Shown: positions 18,558-28,782, counted from the first letter of the stretch. The stretch: DNA of 64,000 bases from Aureobasidium sp. EXF-3400 (GCA_024195585.1 SWBL01000159.1:45607-109606); one strand, 5' to 3'. The notes: generated by a model not told the origin, from the letters alone. Numbers and translations are program-made.

Positions 18558-21500
18558 TCAAGTCGAGTTTCTTCTCTCAGGACCCTTGTTACCTCCAATA
18601 TTCCGACCATCATTCTTCTGAAGAACGGTATCTCCATTGAACTGAGGTCTCGCAGCTGTTGTCTTGGCTTTTCCCACATATCTCGGGCGCCTAATCTCTT
18701 TGTAGTACCAGGCAACGAACTTCGCGAGATCTGCTTCCATCTTCTGGTATCTGATCCCCCTCTCTCTCCGGTTCTTCCAGTAGTTCTCGAGATTCTTGTC
18801 TATCTCCCTCGATAGAGGTGGGTCGACGGCGTCAATGGATGCTCCGCTGCTGCTGCTTGGCTTGGGAGTACGCAGTGTTTCCTTGAGTCGTCTGACTTTT
18901 GACTCTTTGGCTGTGACACTCGAGGGAGGTGGGTTGGGAGCGTTAATGGATGATTCGCTACTGCATCGAGCGTGCAGTGTTTTATCCAAGTGTCTGATTG
19001 CCGACTCTTTGGCCGCCTCGCCGTCCATTCTTTTGGCGCTCGATGGGGGTGGGTCGGGAGCGCCTATCGATTCTTCGCTGCTGCATCGAGCATGCAATGG
19101 ATTCTTCGGTCGTCTGGTCTCGCGTTCTTTAGCTGTGACGCTCTCCATGTCTTTTTCGCCCGATGGAGGAGTGTCGACAGCGCCAATCGATGCTTGGCTA
19201 CCACTTCTGGACTCGCGAATATGCAGTGTCTTCTTCAGACGTCTAATCTCTGACTCTTTGGTACAGATACTGTCAAGGAGACTGGCCCATCTCTGTCCGT
19301 AGTTAATTCTCATGTCTTCAATCTCCAGGTCTTTTTGTCTGATAGTGTCGCGGAGACGTCGGTTCGTTCGAGCGGAGATCCTGAGAGATGACTCCTCCTC
19401 CTTCTCGATTTTTTTTCTTGCTGCTTGTGATTTCTTGATTTCTGCTTGCATTGGTGCGAAATTCTCGTTTAGTCTGGCAAGGAGCTCGGTTGTGCTCTTG
19501 TCGTTGTCGTCGACAGAGTACGCGAACTGGTCGGCTGGAATCTTGACGGCTCCTTCTGACCTCTCTTCACGCTGTCGCGGTTGATTCTTTGCCTTTGCGA
19601 GTTTGCGTTCTAGGGATCCGTGCATCTCGTTTGCTCTGGCAATCTCATGGTACACGTCGAATTCGAACTGTTTGTATCGCTTGAGCTCAGCCCTGAGCTG
19701 CAGAATCTCCTCTGTGGCTCTTCTAGCATCTTCTTGTGCTGCTTTCTGAGTTGCTTTAGCGTAGTGAAATTGCCCCTCCAAGAGACTTGTTGATGTCTTG
19801 GGCCTGTCGTCTGTCTTTGAAGCTCTGGACGTTGGCTGTTCGGTTTGACCAGTTGGCTGAGGGATTATGTTGATGAATTCTGGCTGTTTGGTTTGACTAG
19901 GTGGTTGAGGATCTGTCTTGTCCTCGGTCCTCTTGGCAGGCAACACTGGCTTGCTCGTATTGTCTGGTTTGGTGCCCTCATTATTGACACGCTCGTTCGT
20001 CTTGGAGAAATCAAAGCTGAAACTGGGTTTGCTAGCAGCCTGGTCTTTCCGCCAAGCTGCCAGGTCGAAGGGCTTGGTCTGAAACTTGATGGCTCCTTTT
20101 TGTGAGGCTTGATGCTCAGTGGGACCTACACCGCTAAGTGTTTTTTCGGCTGTATCGGAAGCGGGGATGCTGCCTGGTGCATTGGTATTTACGAGCGGCG
20201 ATTTCGAAGGCGTCGTAGGCAGAGCAGTCGATGCAGCAGAAGCCACTGCTGCTGTCAGAGGTCGTGCAGCGTCTCGTGGTGCCGGCATCGGAGTTAACGG
20301 CGCACGCGGCGAAGACGTGTTCTTCGCAGAGGATGGAGGTGATGCTTTGGAAGGTGTAGACGGAATTGGCGGTCCAGATTGTTCGGGTACTTTCTGTTGA
20401 GCAGCTTCGTGAACATCTTCCTTGTCAGTCGCTGTCTTCATGTCTGCTTGAGCTGCAGGTAGCTCAGCTTGATACTTTGCTTCCATTTCGGCAAGAGCTT
20501 GCTGTTGGGTTTCAAGATCAACTTTTACGTTTGCGAGCTCAGTTTCCAGAGCCTCGCAGCGCTTTTGAGTGGCGGCATCATTTTGTATCGCCATTTTTCG
20601 AGCTGATCGAGCTCCCGAGAGCTCAGCTTGACACTTTACCAAGTTTGCATCTCTGTTTGTCAAAGCTTGTCTCTGGTCCTGCAGGTCATGTTGCAGCTTA
20701 GCGAGCTCAGCTTCCAGGTCCTTGTTTCTCTTTTCAGTAGCCGTATCTTCGGCGGCAGCTGGGACGGGTTGTTCCCGAGTACTGGTGCTGGTTCTTGCAG
20801 GGTCCTGCCGAAGTTGTTCGAGCTCCGATAGAGCGGCAGCAAGCTCAACTGTCAACCTATCGTTCTCCTTCTTCACCACAGCTTCACTATCGACTGCAGC
20901 TTTTCGAGCCTTCTGGGCTTCAGAGGACGCCTGAATGTTCCTAGCATTTGCGTCTTTGGCAATCTTGGTCGATCGCTCGAGTTCTGTAATCCGCATGTTC
21001 TTGCGAATCAGCTCATCCTTCAGGTTGCTCTCAGAGTGCGCTGGCACTGGTCTCGCTGCTGCATTCGCCGTCTTGAGCTCTTCTTCGAGGCGTTGTATGC
21101 GAGTAATCTGCGCTTCTAGCTCTTTGATTCTGTTTGACTTTCGAGTGCTGTCTCTTTGAGTGTTGTCGTGCCGCCATTGAAGGTCGGATAGCTTGGACCC
21201 TAGCTGTTTCCTGCTGAATGAATTATGATCCCCAGACTTGAACCTGTCCTTGTTGTTAAAGCAATCCGCAAGATCAGCCTGCAAGGCCCTGATCTCCTCA
21301 TCCTTCTCAGCCAGTTTATCCCTGTCCACTGCAGCAGAGCTCTTACTCTGGTTACGAGTGTCTCTCTCTCGGACGAATTGTTTTTCTTTTCGTTCAAATT
21401 CGAGTCGGAGATCGTCAAGCTGCTTTCTGAGTTCCTTGTTTGTGTTGTCGCAATCTACAAGCTGCTCTTGCAATCTGTTGATCTCCTTGCCTTTCTCCGT

Positions 21501-22178
21501 CAAGGCATAACTAGCAGCTAGTCCATAAGCCAGGCTCGGATTCACTTCCTGCCAATCTCTTACGGCGCGAGAAAGATGATCGTATTGCATTGGCTGACGC
21601 AAGGGTTCATAGTTGCATGCTTGCTTGAAATCATAGAGTGCTGCAACAGGTTCTGGTAGGTGCCATCGCACCTCTGCATGTCTGACCATTTGCTCACAAC
21701 AGCGAGCATCACTGCACGCTAGAGTGTAGCGCAATATGAGACATCTAGAACACCAGAGATGCTGGGGACAAAGACCGATCTGGAAAAGCGAGTTTCCATC
21801 TTTGCACCAATGACAGACTTGTTTGGGTATGGGGCGAGCCGGTTTGAAGTTGAAGTCGTGTGTGCATTCTCCTTCTGAACAAGAAGCACAATAGCCCTGA
21901 TCGCGGTTCGATTTCCGATTTTTCTGATCAGACTGCTTGCGTTTGCCCTGATCGCGGTCCGGTTTTCGATTTGTCTGATCATACTGCTTGCGTTTTTTGG
22001 GGTCTGACAGTAATTCGTGCGCATAATTGATTTCTTGCATTCGTTCGGTGGCGTCTGGGTGTTTGTTGTGATCGGGATGATTCTTGAGGCTTGCATCATG
22101 ATACGCCTTCTTTATCTCTGGACCGCTGGCCCCTGGCTGCAAGCCGAGGATTCGGTAGGGGTCTTTGCCAGGTGGCAT
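18558..22178 (-). CDS. large J-domain protein with Cys-rich module, long coiled coil and C-terminal tandem repeats
   Basis: Single exon, 1206 residues. Residues 6-68 form a DnaJ J domain with HPD at 34-36 and the helix IV-like KKRKQYDQ. A duplicated basic stretch follows (NRKPDRDQGKRKQ / NRKSNRDQG). Residues about 94-165 hold many Cys in pairs (YCASCSEGECTH, CHWCKDGN, WCSRCLI, CCEQM), suggesting zinc sites. Residues about 225-580 and 780-960 are heptad-rich coiled coil, separated by a Pro/Ser/Thr-rich linker. Near the C-terminus a unit of about 35 residues recurs about four times, with core RRLKKTLH...S-I-x-A-x-D-x-PPS...AKES. J domains stimulate Hsp70 ATPase, so this is probably an Hsp70 co-chaperone attached to a scaffold. 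It is not a standard DnaJ class A or B protein. Confidence 0.8.
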   Translation of the reverse strand: MPPGKDPYRILGLQPGASGPEIKKAYHDASLKNHPDHNKHPDATERMQEINYAHELLSDPKKRKQYDQTNRKPDRDQGKRKQSDQKNRKSNRDQGYCASCSEGECTHDFNFKPARPIPKQVCHWCKDGNSLFQIGLCPQHLWCSRCLILRYTLACSDARCCEQMVRHAEVRWHLPEPVAALYDFKQACNYEPLRQPMQYDHLSRAVRDWQEVNPSLAYGLAASYALTEKGKEINRLQEQLVDCDNTNKELRKQLDDLRLEFERKEKQFVRERDTRNQSKSSAAVDRDKLAEKDEEIRALQADLADCFNNKDRFKSGDHNSFSRKQLGSKLSDLQWRHDNTQRDSTRKSNRIKELEAQITRIQRLEEELKTANAAARPVPAHSESNLKDELIRKNMRITELERSTKIAKDANARNIQASSEAQKARKAAVDSEAVVKKENDRLTVELAAALSELEQLRQDPARTSTSTREQPVPAAAEDTATEKRNKDLEAELAKLQHDLQDQRQALTNRDANLVKCQAELSGARSARKMAIQNDAATQKRCEALETELANVKVDLETQQQALAEMEAKYQAELPAAQADMKTATDKEDVHEAAQQKVPEQSGPPIPSTPSKASPPSSAKNTSSPRAPLTPMPAPRDAARPLTAAVASAASTALPTTPSKSPLVNTNAPGSIPASDTAEKTLSGVGPTEHQASQKGAIKFQTKPFDLAAWRKDQAASKPSFSFDFSKTNERVNNEGTKPDNTSKPVLPAKRTEDKTDPQPPSQTKQPEFINIIPQPTGQTEQPTSRASKTDDRPKTSTSLLEGQFHYAKATQKAAQEDARRATEEILQLRAELKRYKQFEFDVYHEIARANEMHGSLERKLAKAKNQPRQREERSEGAVKIPADQFAYSVDDNDKSTTELLARLNENFAPMQAEIKKSQAARKKIEKEEESSLRISARTNRRLRDTIRQKDLEIEDMRINYGQRWASLLDSICTKESEIRRLKKTLHIRESRSGSQASIGAVDTPPSGEKDMESVTAKERETRRPKNPLHARCSSEESIGAPDPPPSSAKRMDGEAAKESAIRHLDKTLHARCSSESSINAPNPPPSSVTAKESKVRRLKETLRTPKPSSSSGASIDAVDPPLSREIDKNLENYWKNRRERGIRYQKMEADLAKFVAWYYKEIRRPRYVGKAKTTAARPQFNGDTVLQKNDGRNIGGNKGPERRNST

Positions 22179-22552
22179 TGTGTAGAGCGTGCGTGCTGCG
22201 ATGAGTTATCTGTCGTCCGCTGCTTTGCGATGGTTGCTCAAGCTCAGTACTGAGTACTCTGTCCAAGTTCGAGAAAATAATCCAATCGCAAAAAAGTTGT
22301 GGGTGTGGGCGTGATGGGTTGGAAAAGACGGCGTCGAGACAACAAAGCATGAGTATCCACAATCTAGGCCGCGCTCGCACAAAGAAATCTTCCGCAAGAG
22401 AAGTGAATAAACAAAGAGATACAGACTCGACCCAAATGCATTCGAGAGAAACTTGAAGTCTATGAAAAAAACCCTCGGTACGACTAATGGTCACGAGAGG
22501 ACATACCGAGTTATCCCCTCGCTCGATGATTCAATAGAAGCACTCCTTGCCC
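22179..22552. other. intergenic, nothing recognised
   Basis: 5' flank of the J-domain gene and 3' flank of the small secreted protein gene. No further feature seen. Confidence 0.4.
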
Positions 22553-22986
22553 TTAGAAGCCATCACCAACAGGAAGTCCAACAGCACGATAGCACTCGCC
22601 ACCACGAGGTATGCATGTGATGCCAGTGTAAATCGCACCTGTTGTGCTTGGTGTATACCCTTGATCATCGTCAGAACCCTCGGTGCCAGGATATGGAGGC
22701 TCGCTACACATGGGCATGTCCCAACAATAGCTACCACGATGATGCAGCAGCAACACTTCGAAGTGTCGCACGCTGGAGTTAGATTGCCGCAAACACCGTT
22801 CAAGAAGTCTCCGATACCCCATTTTGAGATGTAGGGTGTCATCGCGGTGCGGTCGACAGACATAGAATCCGAGGAAAGGTTCGCAACGGTGATAGTGTGG
22901 TTGTTCGTATTCTGCATGAATTTCTTAGGCTTCCCCAATGCCATGACTGCAGAAGCAACGACAAAGAATAGTGTGACCTTCATCAA
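22553..22986 (-). CDS. small secreted protein, probable two exons
   Basis: The first exon starts MMKVTLFFVVASAVMALG, a clear signal peptide, followed by a mature region with N-linked sequons (NNHT, NLSS, NLTP). Read unspliced, the frame runs to 22531 with a CCCC tract and a second hydrophobic stretch, which is odd. A 53-nt intron (22704-22756, GTGTTG donor, GTGTAG acceptor) restores a different frame encoding EPPYPGTEGSDDDQGY, then GITCIPRGGECYR, ending at 22553. The spliced mature protein has four Cys and looks like a small secreted cysteine-containing protein. The donor is weak, so splicing is inferred. Function unknown. Confidence 0.5.
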
Positions 22987-23325
22987 AGATCAAAAGGTAC
23001 AAAACGAGCTGAGCAGCTGTCCTGGCGACATGGAAGACCTTCCAACGTATTAGCTCCGTTTGAGAGATGACGCAACTTAACATGTTGAAAGTGTCCTTAG
23101 TTGGTCGCGATAGACATAAAAATCTTCACAAGTTACAAATACGCACAAATCGAATATTCATCTTTTAATAAATTCAATTACTTGTAATACCTACCAAACT
23201 CCTAACCAGACGCGTTTCTTCGAATAACAGTATCGGGCCAGAACACCCACTAATTGGGTCAGAACGATCAAGAGTCTCGAGGAAAGACAACACTCAGAGT
23301 TTCGTGCTTGTGGTGAAGCCTTCAT
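22987..23325. other. intergenic, nothing recognised
   Basis: AT-rich spacer between two minus-strand genes. Confidence 0.4.
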
Positions 23326-24468
23326 TTAAATAGTCTCAAAATCATCGAGTGTTTCTCTGATCTCATCACGTAGCTCATTAGCATCAGGCTCGTTATCACC
23401 ATAGATGGCAATCAGCGTTCTTTCAACCTCGCGTTCGAAAGCAATGAACTCCTGTGATCTGAATACGCGAAGGCCATCCAAGAGTGCTTCGATGACCTCC
23501 CGACTTGCGTTGTAGGCGTCATCGAAGGGCAAGTTTGCTGTCTCAAACTCGTGAGTGAATAGTTGTCGACTAACCTGAAGGATGGCCAGAAAAGCGCGTG
23601 GAGCGATGGGAGCATTGAGGTCGCGGATGTCTTGTAGTACAGCGGCGATTCTCTGGTGGGCATCAATGAAATCGGCGTGATTGATCCTTGCGATGTACTC
23701 TCTATCCATGATGAAATTAACGTGCATGTTGGCCAAAACTGTTCGAACGCTAGGGCGCCCGGCGACCTCAAATAGGTTTTCGGCCATCTCCTGCTCGTCT
23801 AACTCTCTTTGGACCCTTTGGACGTCAGCGTGAGATGCCTCGCAGGATCCCTTACAATCATCCCAGTCGCGGCTGCAGAGGAAGCACCATTCGTGGCCAC
23901 AGTTGTGCTTAAAATGGGCGCATCCTTGCCCGCGGTAGAGAATCTCCTTACAACGTGGACAGGGCTTCCCTCCGTTCTCTGTAGCAACTCTAATGGCTTC
24001 TTGAAGTGACTCGTCCTTAACACAGGTACCGTCATGAACAAGGCTTTTGCAGTTCAAGCAGGTGCCCTCAAGACAGCGGGAGCATTGACGGCCACCTCTT
24101 GAAGACGGTGGAGCAGATGGAGGGATGAAGTGTGCGCAGTTTGTGTTAGCACAGTAGAGGCGCTCGGTAGCGGGAGTCGCCCACTCGACATAGATTCTGT
24201 CAAACATTTTCTCGTAGAGATCGGTCGGGAGCAGAGGTTGGAGATTCTGTAGAGGGATTTCCAAACCGCAAATAGGGCAGGAAGGGCGAGGGTTTTCCTC
24301 CTGTAGATTGGTTAGTTCATGAGTGTGGCAGCCAGAACAATACCCAGGATGACCACAGCTCAAGCTGGAGAGTTGCATATTTTCTTCACAGCAGATTATG
24401 CAGTCGCCAGTAACGGTCGAAGATTCAGGCATACCAGATGCCTCGGGAGTTGAGTTGGAGTTACCCAT
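23326..24468 (-). CDS. RBR (RING-IBR-RING) E3 ubiquitin ligase, paralogue A
   Basis: Single exon, 380 residues. RING1 is at residues 23-68 (CIICCEE...CGHPGYCSGC...CPIC). An IBR region follows at about 105-155 (LYCANTNC, QCSRCLEGTCLNCKSLVHDGTC). RING2 is at about 169-200 (CPRCKEILYRGQGCAHF...CGHEWCFLC). The Cys in GQGCAHF occupies the position of the catalytic thioester Cys of RBR ligases, which accept ubiquitin from E2 before transfer. The N-terminus MGNSNST fits an N-myristoylation signal, suggesting membrane attachment. The C-terminal 170 residues are helical and unassigned. The UstYa-like gene and paralogue B follow on the same strand. Confidence 0.88.
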   Translation of the reverse strand: MGNSNSTPEASGMPESSTVTGDCIICCEENMQLSSLSCGHPGYCSGCHTHELTNLQEENPRPSCPICGLEIPLQNLQPLLPTDLYEKMFDRIYVEWATPATERLYCANTNCAHFIPPSAPPSSRGGRQCSRCLEGTCLNCKSLVHDGTCVKDESLQEAIRVATENGGKPCPRCKEILYRGQGCAHFKHNCGHEWCFLCSRDWDDCKGSCEASHADVQRVQRELDEQEMAENLFEVAGRPSVRTVLANMHVNFIMDREYIARINHADFIDAHQRIAAVLQDIRDLNAPIAPRAFLAILQVSRQLFTHEFETANLPFDDAYNASREVIEALLDGLRVFRSQEFIAFEREVERTLIAIYGDNEPDANELRDEIRETLDDFETI

Positions 24469-24558
24469 TTTCGATTCTGTGGTGGATGTGTATTGTTTTG
24501 GTTCGTAAAACTGGTGTGTTCTTGGTCTGTGAGTTGTTGTAGGAGCAACCCTGGCCCG

Positions 24559-24565
24559 TTTTATA
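24559..24565 (-). promoter_or_regulatory. TATA box of RBR paralogue A
   Basis: Reads TATAAAA on the minus strand about 91 bp upstream of the start codon at 24468. Confidence 0.5.
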
Positions 24566-25154
24566 ACTTTCGTGATACGAATCCATCACACTGCCTCCTT
24601 TGACAAAAATAACAAGGAATTGTGCGGAGGACCATTGTTTGAGTACAATGCACAAAGAACCTGCACTATGGCTGAAAGAGTGATCAAAGAACGTGGCCGA
24701 GTGATCGAAGGTTGTGGCACAATACAGTTCACCCTCCCTTGTACGTGATGGAAAGAGTTCATCTGCGCCCCCGTTTATGTGAAGCAAGGAGCGGCTTGAG
24801 AAGCCAGTAAACATTGGTCATGCGGATCAAGAATGATTAACCTTCTTTTCCATAAGTGCAAGCTATTATCTCAGATTGGGGCTCTCCTGGGATCGAAAGA
24901 TAGAGCCCAGATTGATTCACGAACGACAGTCAAGGATATTTCAAGCCATCAGACTTCCGCGATGCGAAAGCAGAGCGTCATGTCCACTTTCTGTGGTCTT
25001 GAGACATAGAGTTGAATAGTTTTTGCATCGATTATGGAGGATCTAGTGGTTGCAACGTCAGCTCAGTACCGTGACTTCATATGCGTAGAAAATTCCTGTG
25101 TGATCCTTTGCAAACTGTTATCGATCGTGCAAGATCTCAGTGGAAGTACGGCCT
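24566..25154. other. intergenic, nothing recognised
   Basis: Spacer between RBR paralogue A and the UstYa-like gene. No gene seen. Confidence 0.5.
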
Positions 25155-26134
25155 TCAATGTACAGGGGTTGTGTAGCCCGGCTCAGGATTTCTTGCAGCA
25201 GCCCACTGCATGATGCTCTCCCAGTCATAGCACGTATGCTTCTCGGCATTCCCCAGGAAATACTTGGACCCATCCGTGTCATCGAACACATGCATCGCTG
25301 CTGGACTGAGATCGGGCCGACACTGCAAACTTTGCCTGATATGGTTCATGCAATGGTCAATGTGATCTCTTTGAGCTGCCTCCAGCGCACCTTGATGCTG
25401 CTGGTGCGGTTGCGACGCATGAGTCTCATGATCCTGTCCTGCTCGTCGACCAACATGGCCGTGGTCGTGCGCACCGTAATAGTCCTTATCAAGCTCCATC
25501 CTCACGGCATTAAGGCAATGTAAGTTGTGGAAGACGTCCAGGGCAAAGTGTTGTCTGCCCGTTACAGGATGCTTGTCCCTGTCCATGTCGTAATTGAGAG
25601 AAGGGTTCAAGGCAATCTCCTCAGGTGTGATGGCGGGGTACTCATAATGAAGAAGTTCTGCCCATGCGGCATCTATGATTGGGCTAGGTTTGCCGAAATA
25701 GAGTGGAAGATTGGAGTCCATCTTTCGGTATACTGCGTGGCTTGTCCGGTTGAAGAGGAGGAGGTCGTCGAACTCGATTGTCGCGAGTTTGTGTGGCAGA
25801 GGAGCCGTGCTTACTGTTCGAGACGATCATTTAGTATAGCCGTATACCAAGCCAATCAGGTGTTCAGGGCGGAAGTACCGAAATCTGCATCAAGTCCCTC
25901 GCGACTCGCGAGAGCATGATTCTGAGATGCATTTAGTTCTCGCCGAAGCATCAGGCAGAGGCCAGCCCAAGCGACATTTGACAACACAAGAGCAACGCTC
26001 AAGGATGCCTTCGAGATCCATGATTGTCGTTCCTTTCTTGGGCGTCTCTTTTCTGATTCCGGCGTTATTAGGCCCACACCGGCCTCATCCTCGACATCGA
26101 CGGAGTCAGGGCGGTCGCGCTTATACCACGGCAT
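25155..26134 (-). CDS. UstYa-like (DUF3328) protein, two exons
   Basis: Exons 25879-26134 and 25155-25813 join across a 65-nt intron (GTACTT donor, TACTAAA branch, AACAG acceptor), giving 304 residues, typical for the family. The N-terminus is charged and cytosolic (MPWYKRDRPDSVDVEDE...). A membrane helix follows at residues about 48-68 (SVALVLSNVAWAGLCLML). The luminal domain carries both signature motifs of DUF3328: HNLHC and, about 60 residues later, HIDHC followed by NHIRQSLQC. UstYa-type proteins act as oxidative enzymes, notably in RiPP cyclisation in fungi. A His-rich insert (HQQHQ) between the motifs is unusual. No RiPP precursor or other UstY paralogue is seen nearby. Confidence 0.88.
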
Positions 26135-26719
26135 CACCTTTGAGCGTTTGTTGGGAATGGGAGGAGACAGAATTCCTTGTCCACAAGGACTCAGCACGAG
26201 TTGTATTTGTGGTTGAGTTCCAAAGCCGTTGACGTCAGCTGGCGGTGATCAAATTATCGTAGTGAAACTTTACTGTGCATTGCCCCTGTACGGTGTAGGA
26301 AAACTTAAAGTCCTCGTTTAGGTGTATGCGGGGTTGAGCTTAAACAATCTGCTCTTGCTGCCGTACCTCAGGTGGTTCTTTCTTTTGTACGATACGACCG
26401 TTCACCAAGTCTTGAGGTGCTTTGATATCAGCTTCAAGCGATGCAAATAAGACTACTCGCAAGAAATACTGACACAAATTCCTGTGATCATCATTGCATA
26501 CTTCAGCTGTCTAGTCTTGTCGGAGAACATTCTCGGACTGTTCCTACAGTGGTCGAGACTCGTTTATTCATCTTGGGGACATATTATTACTAACTAAGGT
26601 TTACACTATCTAGGAAAACATCTATGTTTCGACGAAATTTTTTTTTATAATTCTGTGGTTATGCTAATTACTCAGATGAGCCTCGAGGGGCATTATCTAC
26701 TCAATCTCGGTATAGTTTG
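26135..26719. other. intergenic, nothing recognised
   Basis: Spacer. A T-rich tract near 26637-26650 only. Confidence 0.5.
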
Positions 26720-27919
26720 TTACAAGGCAAGGTCCAATGTTGGTTCATAGTCTGTCCCAACCAAAGACAGCAAGAGATTCTCGTGGAAGCGACGCTTTTC
26801 AGCAAGGTCCGGGTCGTCGTAGTGGCTGGGCAATTCAATTGCCTCGTCCTCTGCATCGATGAATTCGTCTGTTCTGGATTGGCGGAGAGGCCACAAGAAG
26901 TCCTCAAGAATCTGTTCATTGTTGGCATAAGATAGTTCACCAGGGCCGGTCAAGATGGGTATTCGGCGATCGCGAATCGAGATGATGCACCATGCGGTGT
27001 AGCGTTGAAGACCCTGTTCAAGGGGACCATCACCCTCAGTAACATGGATTAAGTCGTGTCCAGCCCAGTGGAGACTTTCAGCGACCTCAGGTTCACTTCT
27101 GATGATATCTTCGCTGTAGACGATCGCAATTACTTGAAGCAATCTGAGGAGCTGATCAGCCGACCACAGATCCAAGTGTCCAAACTCAGCATCAAGGCGA
27201 GCAGCATCAGCAGCTTCTTCAGCATCGAGCTCCTCGTTTTCCTCTGGCGAGAGCTCGAAACCTTCATCTTCAGTGCCATCTCCATGGACTCTTCTTGCGT
27301 CTTCGTGACTACCTTCACAAGAGCCCAGACAGTCTTTCCAGTCGGCGAGACAGAGGAAACACCACTCGTGGTGGCATGCAGAATGGCTGACGTGCTGGCA
27401 TCCTTCGCCACGAAGAACAACCTCTCCACAAGCAGGACATTTTTTACCACCGTCAGCTTGAGCAGCTTCAACGGCGGCCTTAAGACCTTGATCCTCTGGA
27501 CAAGCACCATTGTGAGCACTGTGTTTGCAAGATAAGCAAGTAATAGTGCCACAAGCGGCACACTGGCGGCCGCTTGAAGAAGTAGGAGCGGAAGGAGGAA
27601 TGAACTTCAGACAGTCGGTATTGGAGCAGTATAGACGCTGATCGGTAGGAATTCCACACTCAAGCATTCTGGTGGTTATAGTTGCGTAGATCTCGGCAGG
27701 GACAATCGATTCAAAGATTTGGATGGGAATGGAGGTTGCGCAGGACGGACATTGAGGTTGGAGATCGCCTTCCTGAAGGTGTCTGAGAGTCTCAGTGTGA
27801 CAGTTGCGACAATAGCCAGTGTGAGTAGGGTTACAAGGGAGAATAAAGAGGGCCTCTTCCTCGAGGCAGACAGGGCATTGGCCCATTTTGAAAGTAGGGT
27901 TAGAGTTGAAGGTACTCAT
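26720..27919 (-). CDS. RBR (RING-IBR-RING) E3 ubiquitin ligase, paralogue B
   Basis: Single exon, 399 residues from MSTFNSNPTF. A longer in-frame start at 28084 is less likely because it adds a low-quality leader. RING1: CPVCLEEEALFILPC...GYCRNCH...CPSC. IBR: LYCSNTDC, QCAACGTITCLSCKHSAHNGAC. RING2: CPACGEVVLRGEGCQHV...CHHEWCFLC, with the presumed catalytic Cys in GEGCQHV. Order and spacing match paralogue A, and shared phrases such as KFIPPSAP / HFIPPSAP show common descent. Paralogue B lacks the N-myristoylation signal and has a longer acidic C-terminal part (DEGFELSPEENEELDAEEA). Confidence 0.88.
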   Translation of the reverse strand: MSTFNSNPTFKMGQCPVCLEEEALFILPCNPTHTGYCRNCHTETLRHLQEGDLQPQCPSCATSIPIQIFESIVPAEIYATITTRMLECGIPTDQRLYCSNTDCLKFIPPSAPTSSSGRQCAACGTITCLSCKHSAHNGACPEDQGLKAAVEAAQADGGKKCPACGEVVLRGEGCQHVSHSACHHEWCFLCLADWKDCLGSCEGSHEDARRVHGDGTEDEGFELSPEENEELDAEEAADAARLDAEFGHLDLWSADQLLRLLQVIAIVYSEDIIRSEPEVAESLHWAGHDLIHVTEGDGPLEQGLQRYTAWCIISIRDRRIPILTGPGELSYANNEQILEDFLWPLRQSRTDEFIDAEDEAIELPSHYDDPDLAEKRRFHENLLLSLVGTDYEPTLDLAL

Positions 27920-28345
27920 TTTTTCACTTCGGTGTTTGTATGTGGTTGTGGGTGTAGTGTTCTGGTGATTCTGATCTGCTAGCAAGGTAAACCTGCTCGA
28001 CTTTATGCGAAACGCTCCACTAAGCGCACTAGCATGAGGACGTATAGAAGTGCACCAGAAAGCCTTTGTCCCATTGTGATGCACAAAGGCTGACTGTTGA
28101 AGATAAATGAATGCCTTGTGAGTGTATAAAGAAACGAGAAAAAGTGCACAATGGATGAAAGATCACGACAAAACAAGCACGTTTACTGGGTAGCGAATGA
28201 GGTGGGAGAGAGGCTTTGATTGTAGATGATCTGGAAAGATCTGATGATTGCTCTGTGACTCCTGACTCCTGAATGACTGTCCGATGGCAGCTTCAAACTG
28301 CAGTGACCCCCCTTGACGATGACAATGTGACCGGAGGTTCGTGGC

Positions 28346-28782
28346 TTAGTTGTGTTTGAGGCCCTTTGCGGGCAAGAAGCCGGCGGTGACCATGTAGCCA
28401 GCGGGGCGGTTGTTCTTGTGGAAGATGTGCAGGCCACCTTCGTCGTCGTCGTCGCTGGAGTCGTGAGCAGGCTGAGAGACCTGGCGAGCGGCCTCGCGAA
28501 GCAGAGCTTCTTCCTTGACGCGCTTCTCCTCGCGCTCTCTGGCCTCGCGGCGGCGTCTGTGGTAGTGAGCCTGTTCGTCAGCGGCCATGACGCGCAGCTC
28601 GTGGGCGAGGCGGCGCTCGTTGCGGGCGTGGCGCGCGGCGCTGGTGGTGAGTCAGTAACGGGAGAGTAGATGAGAGAAGATACAAGAACTTACACGACCA
28701 TGAAGAAGAAGACGACGTAGATGGGGACGAGGAACAGGAACATGATGAAAGCTTCGATGTTAAGGAGAGCGTTGAAGTCCAT
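28346..28782 (-). CDS. small N-terminally anchored membrane protein with charged tail, two exons
   Basis: Exons 28694-28782 and 28346-28640 join across a 53-nt intron (GTAAGT...CACCAG), giving 127 residues. The first exon, MDFNALLNIEAFIMFLFLVP, continues into a membrane helix of about 20 residues. The second is strongly basic and helical (RRRREAREREEKRVKEEALL), then acidic (DSSDDDDEGG), ending GFLPAKGLKHN. It would sit in a membrane with the charged tail on the cytosolic side. Not recognised as a known family. Without the intron the membrane segment would be lost, so splicing matters to the call. Confidence 0.65.

Noticed and set aside
18796..20701. Several plus-strand frames of 90-170 codons
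   Set aside because: All lie antisense to the J-domain coiled-coil gene and show the same shadow composition.
27920..28084. Longer start for RBR paralogue B at 28084
   Set aside because: The extra 55 residues contain the promoter-side leader and lack similarity to paralogue A; MSTFNSN gives a start comparable to the paralogue.
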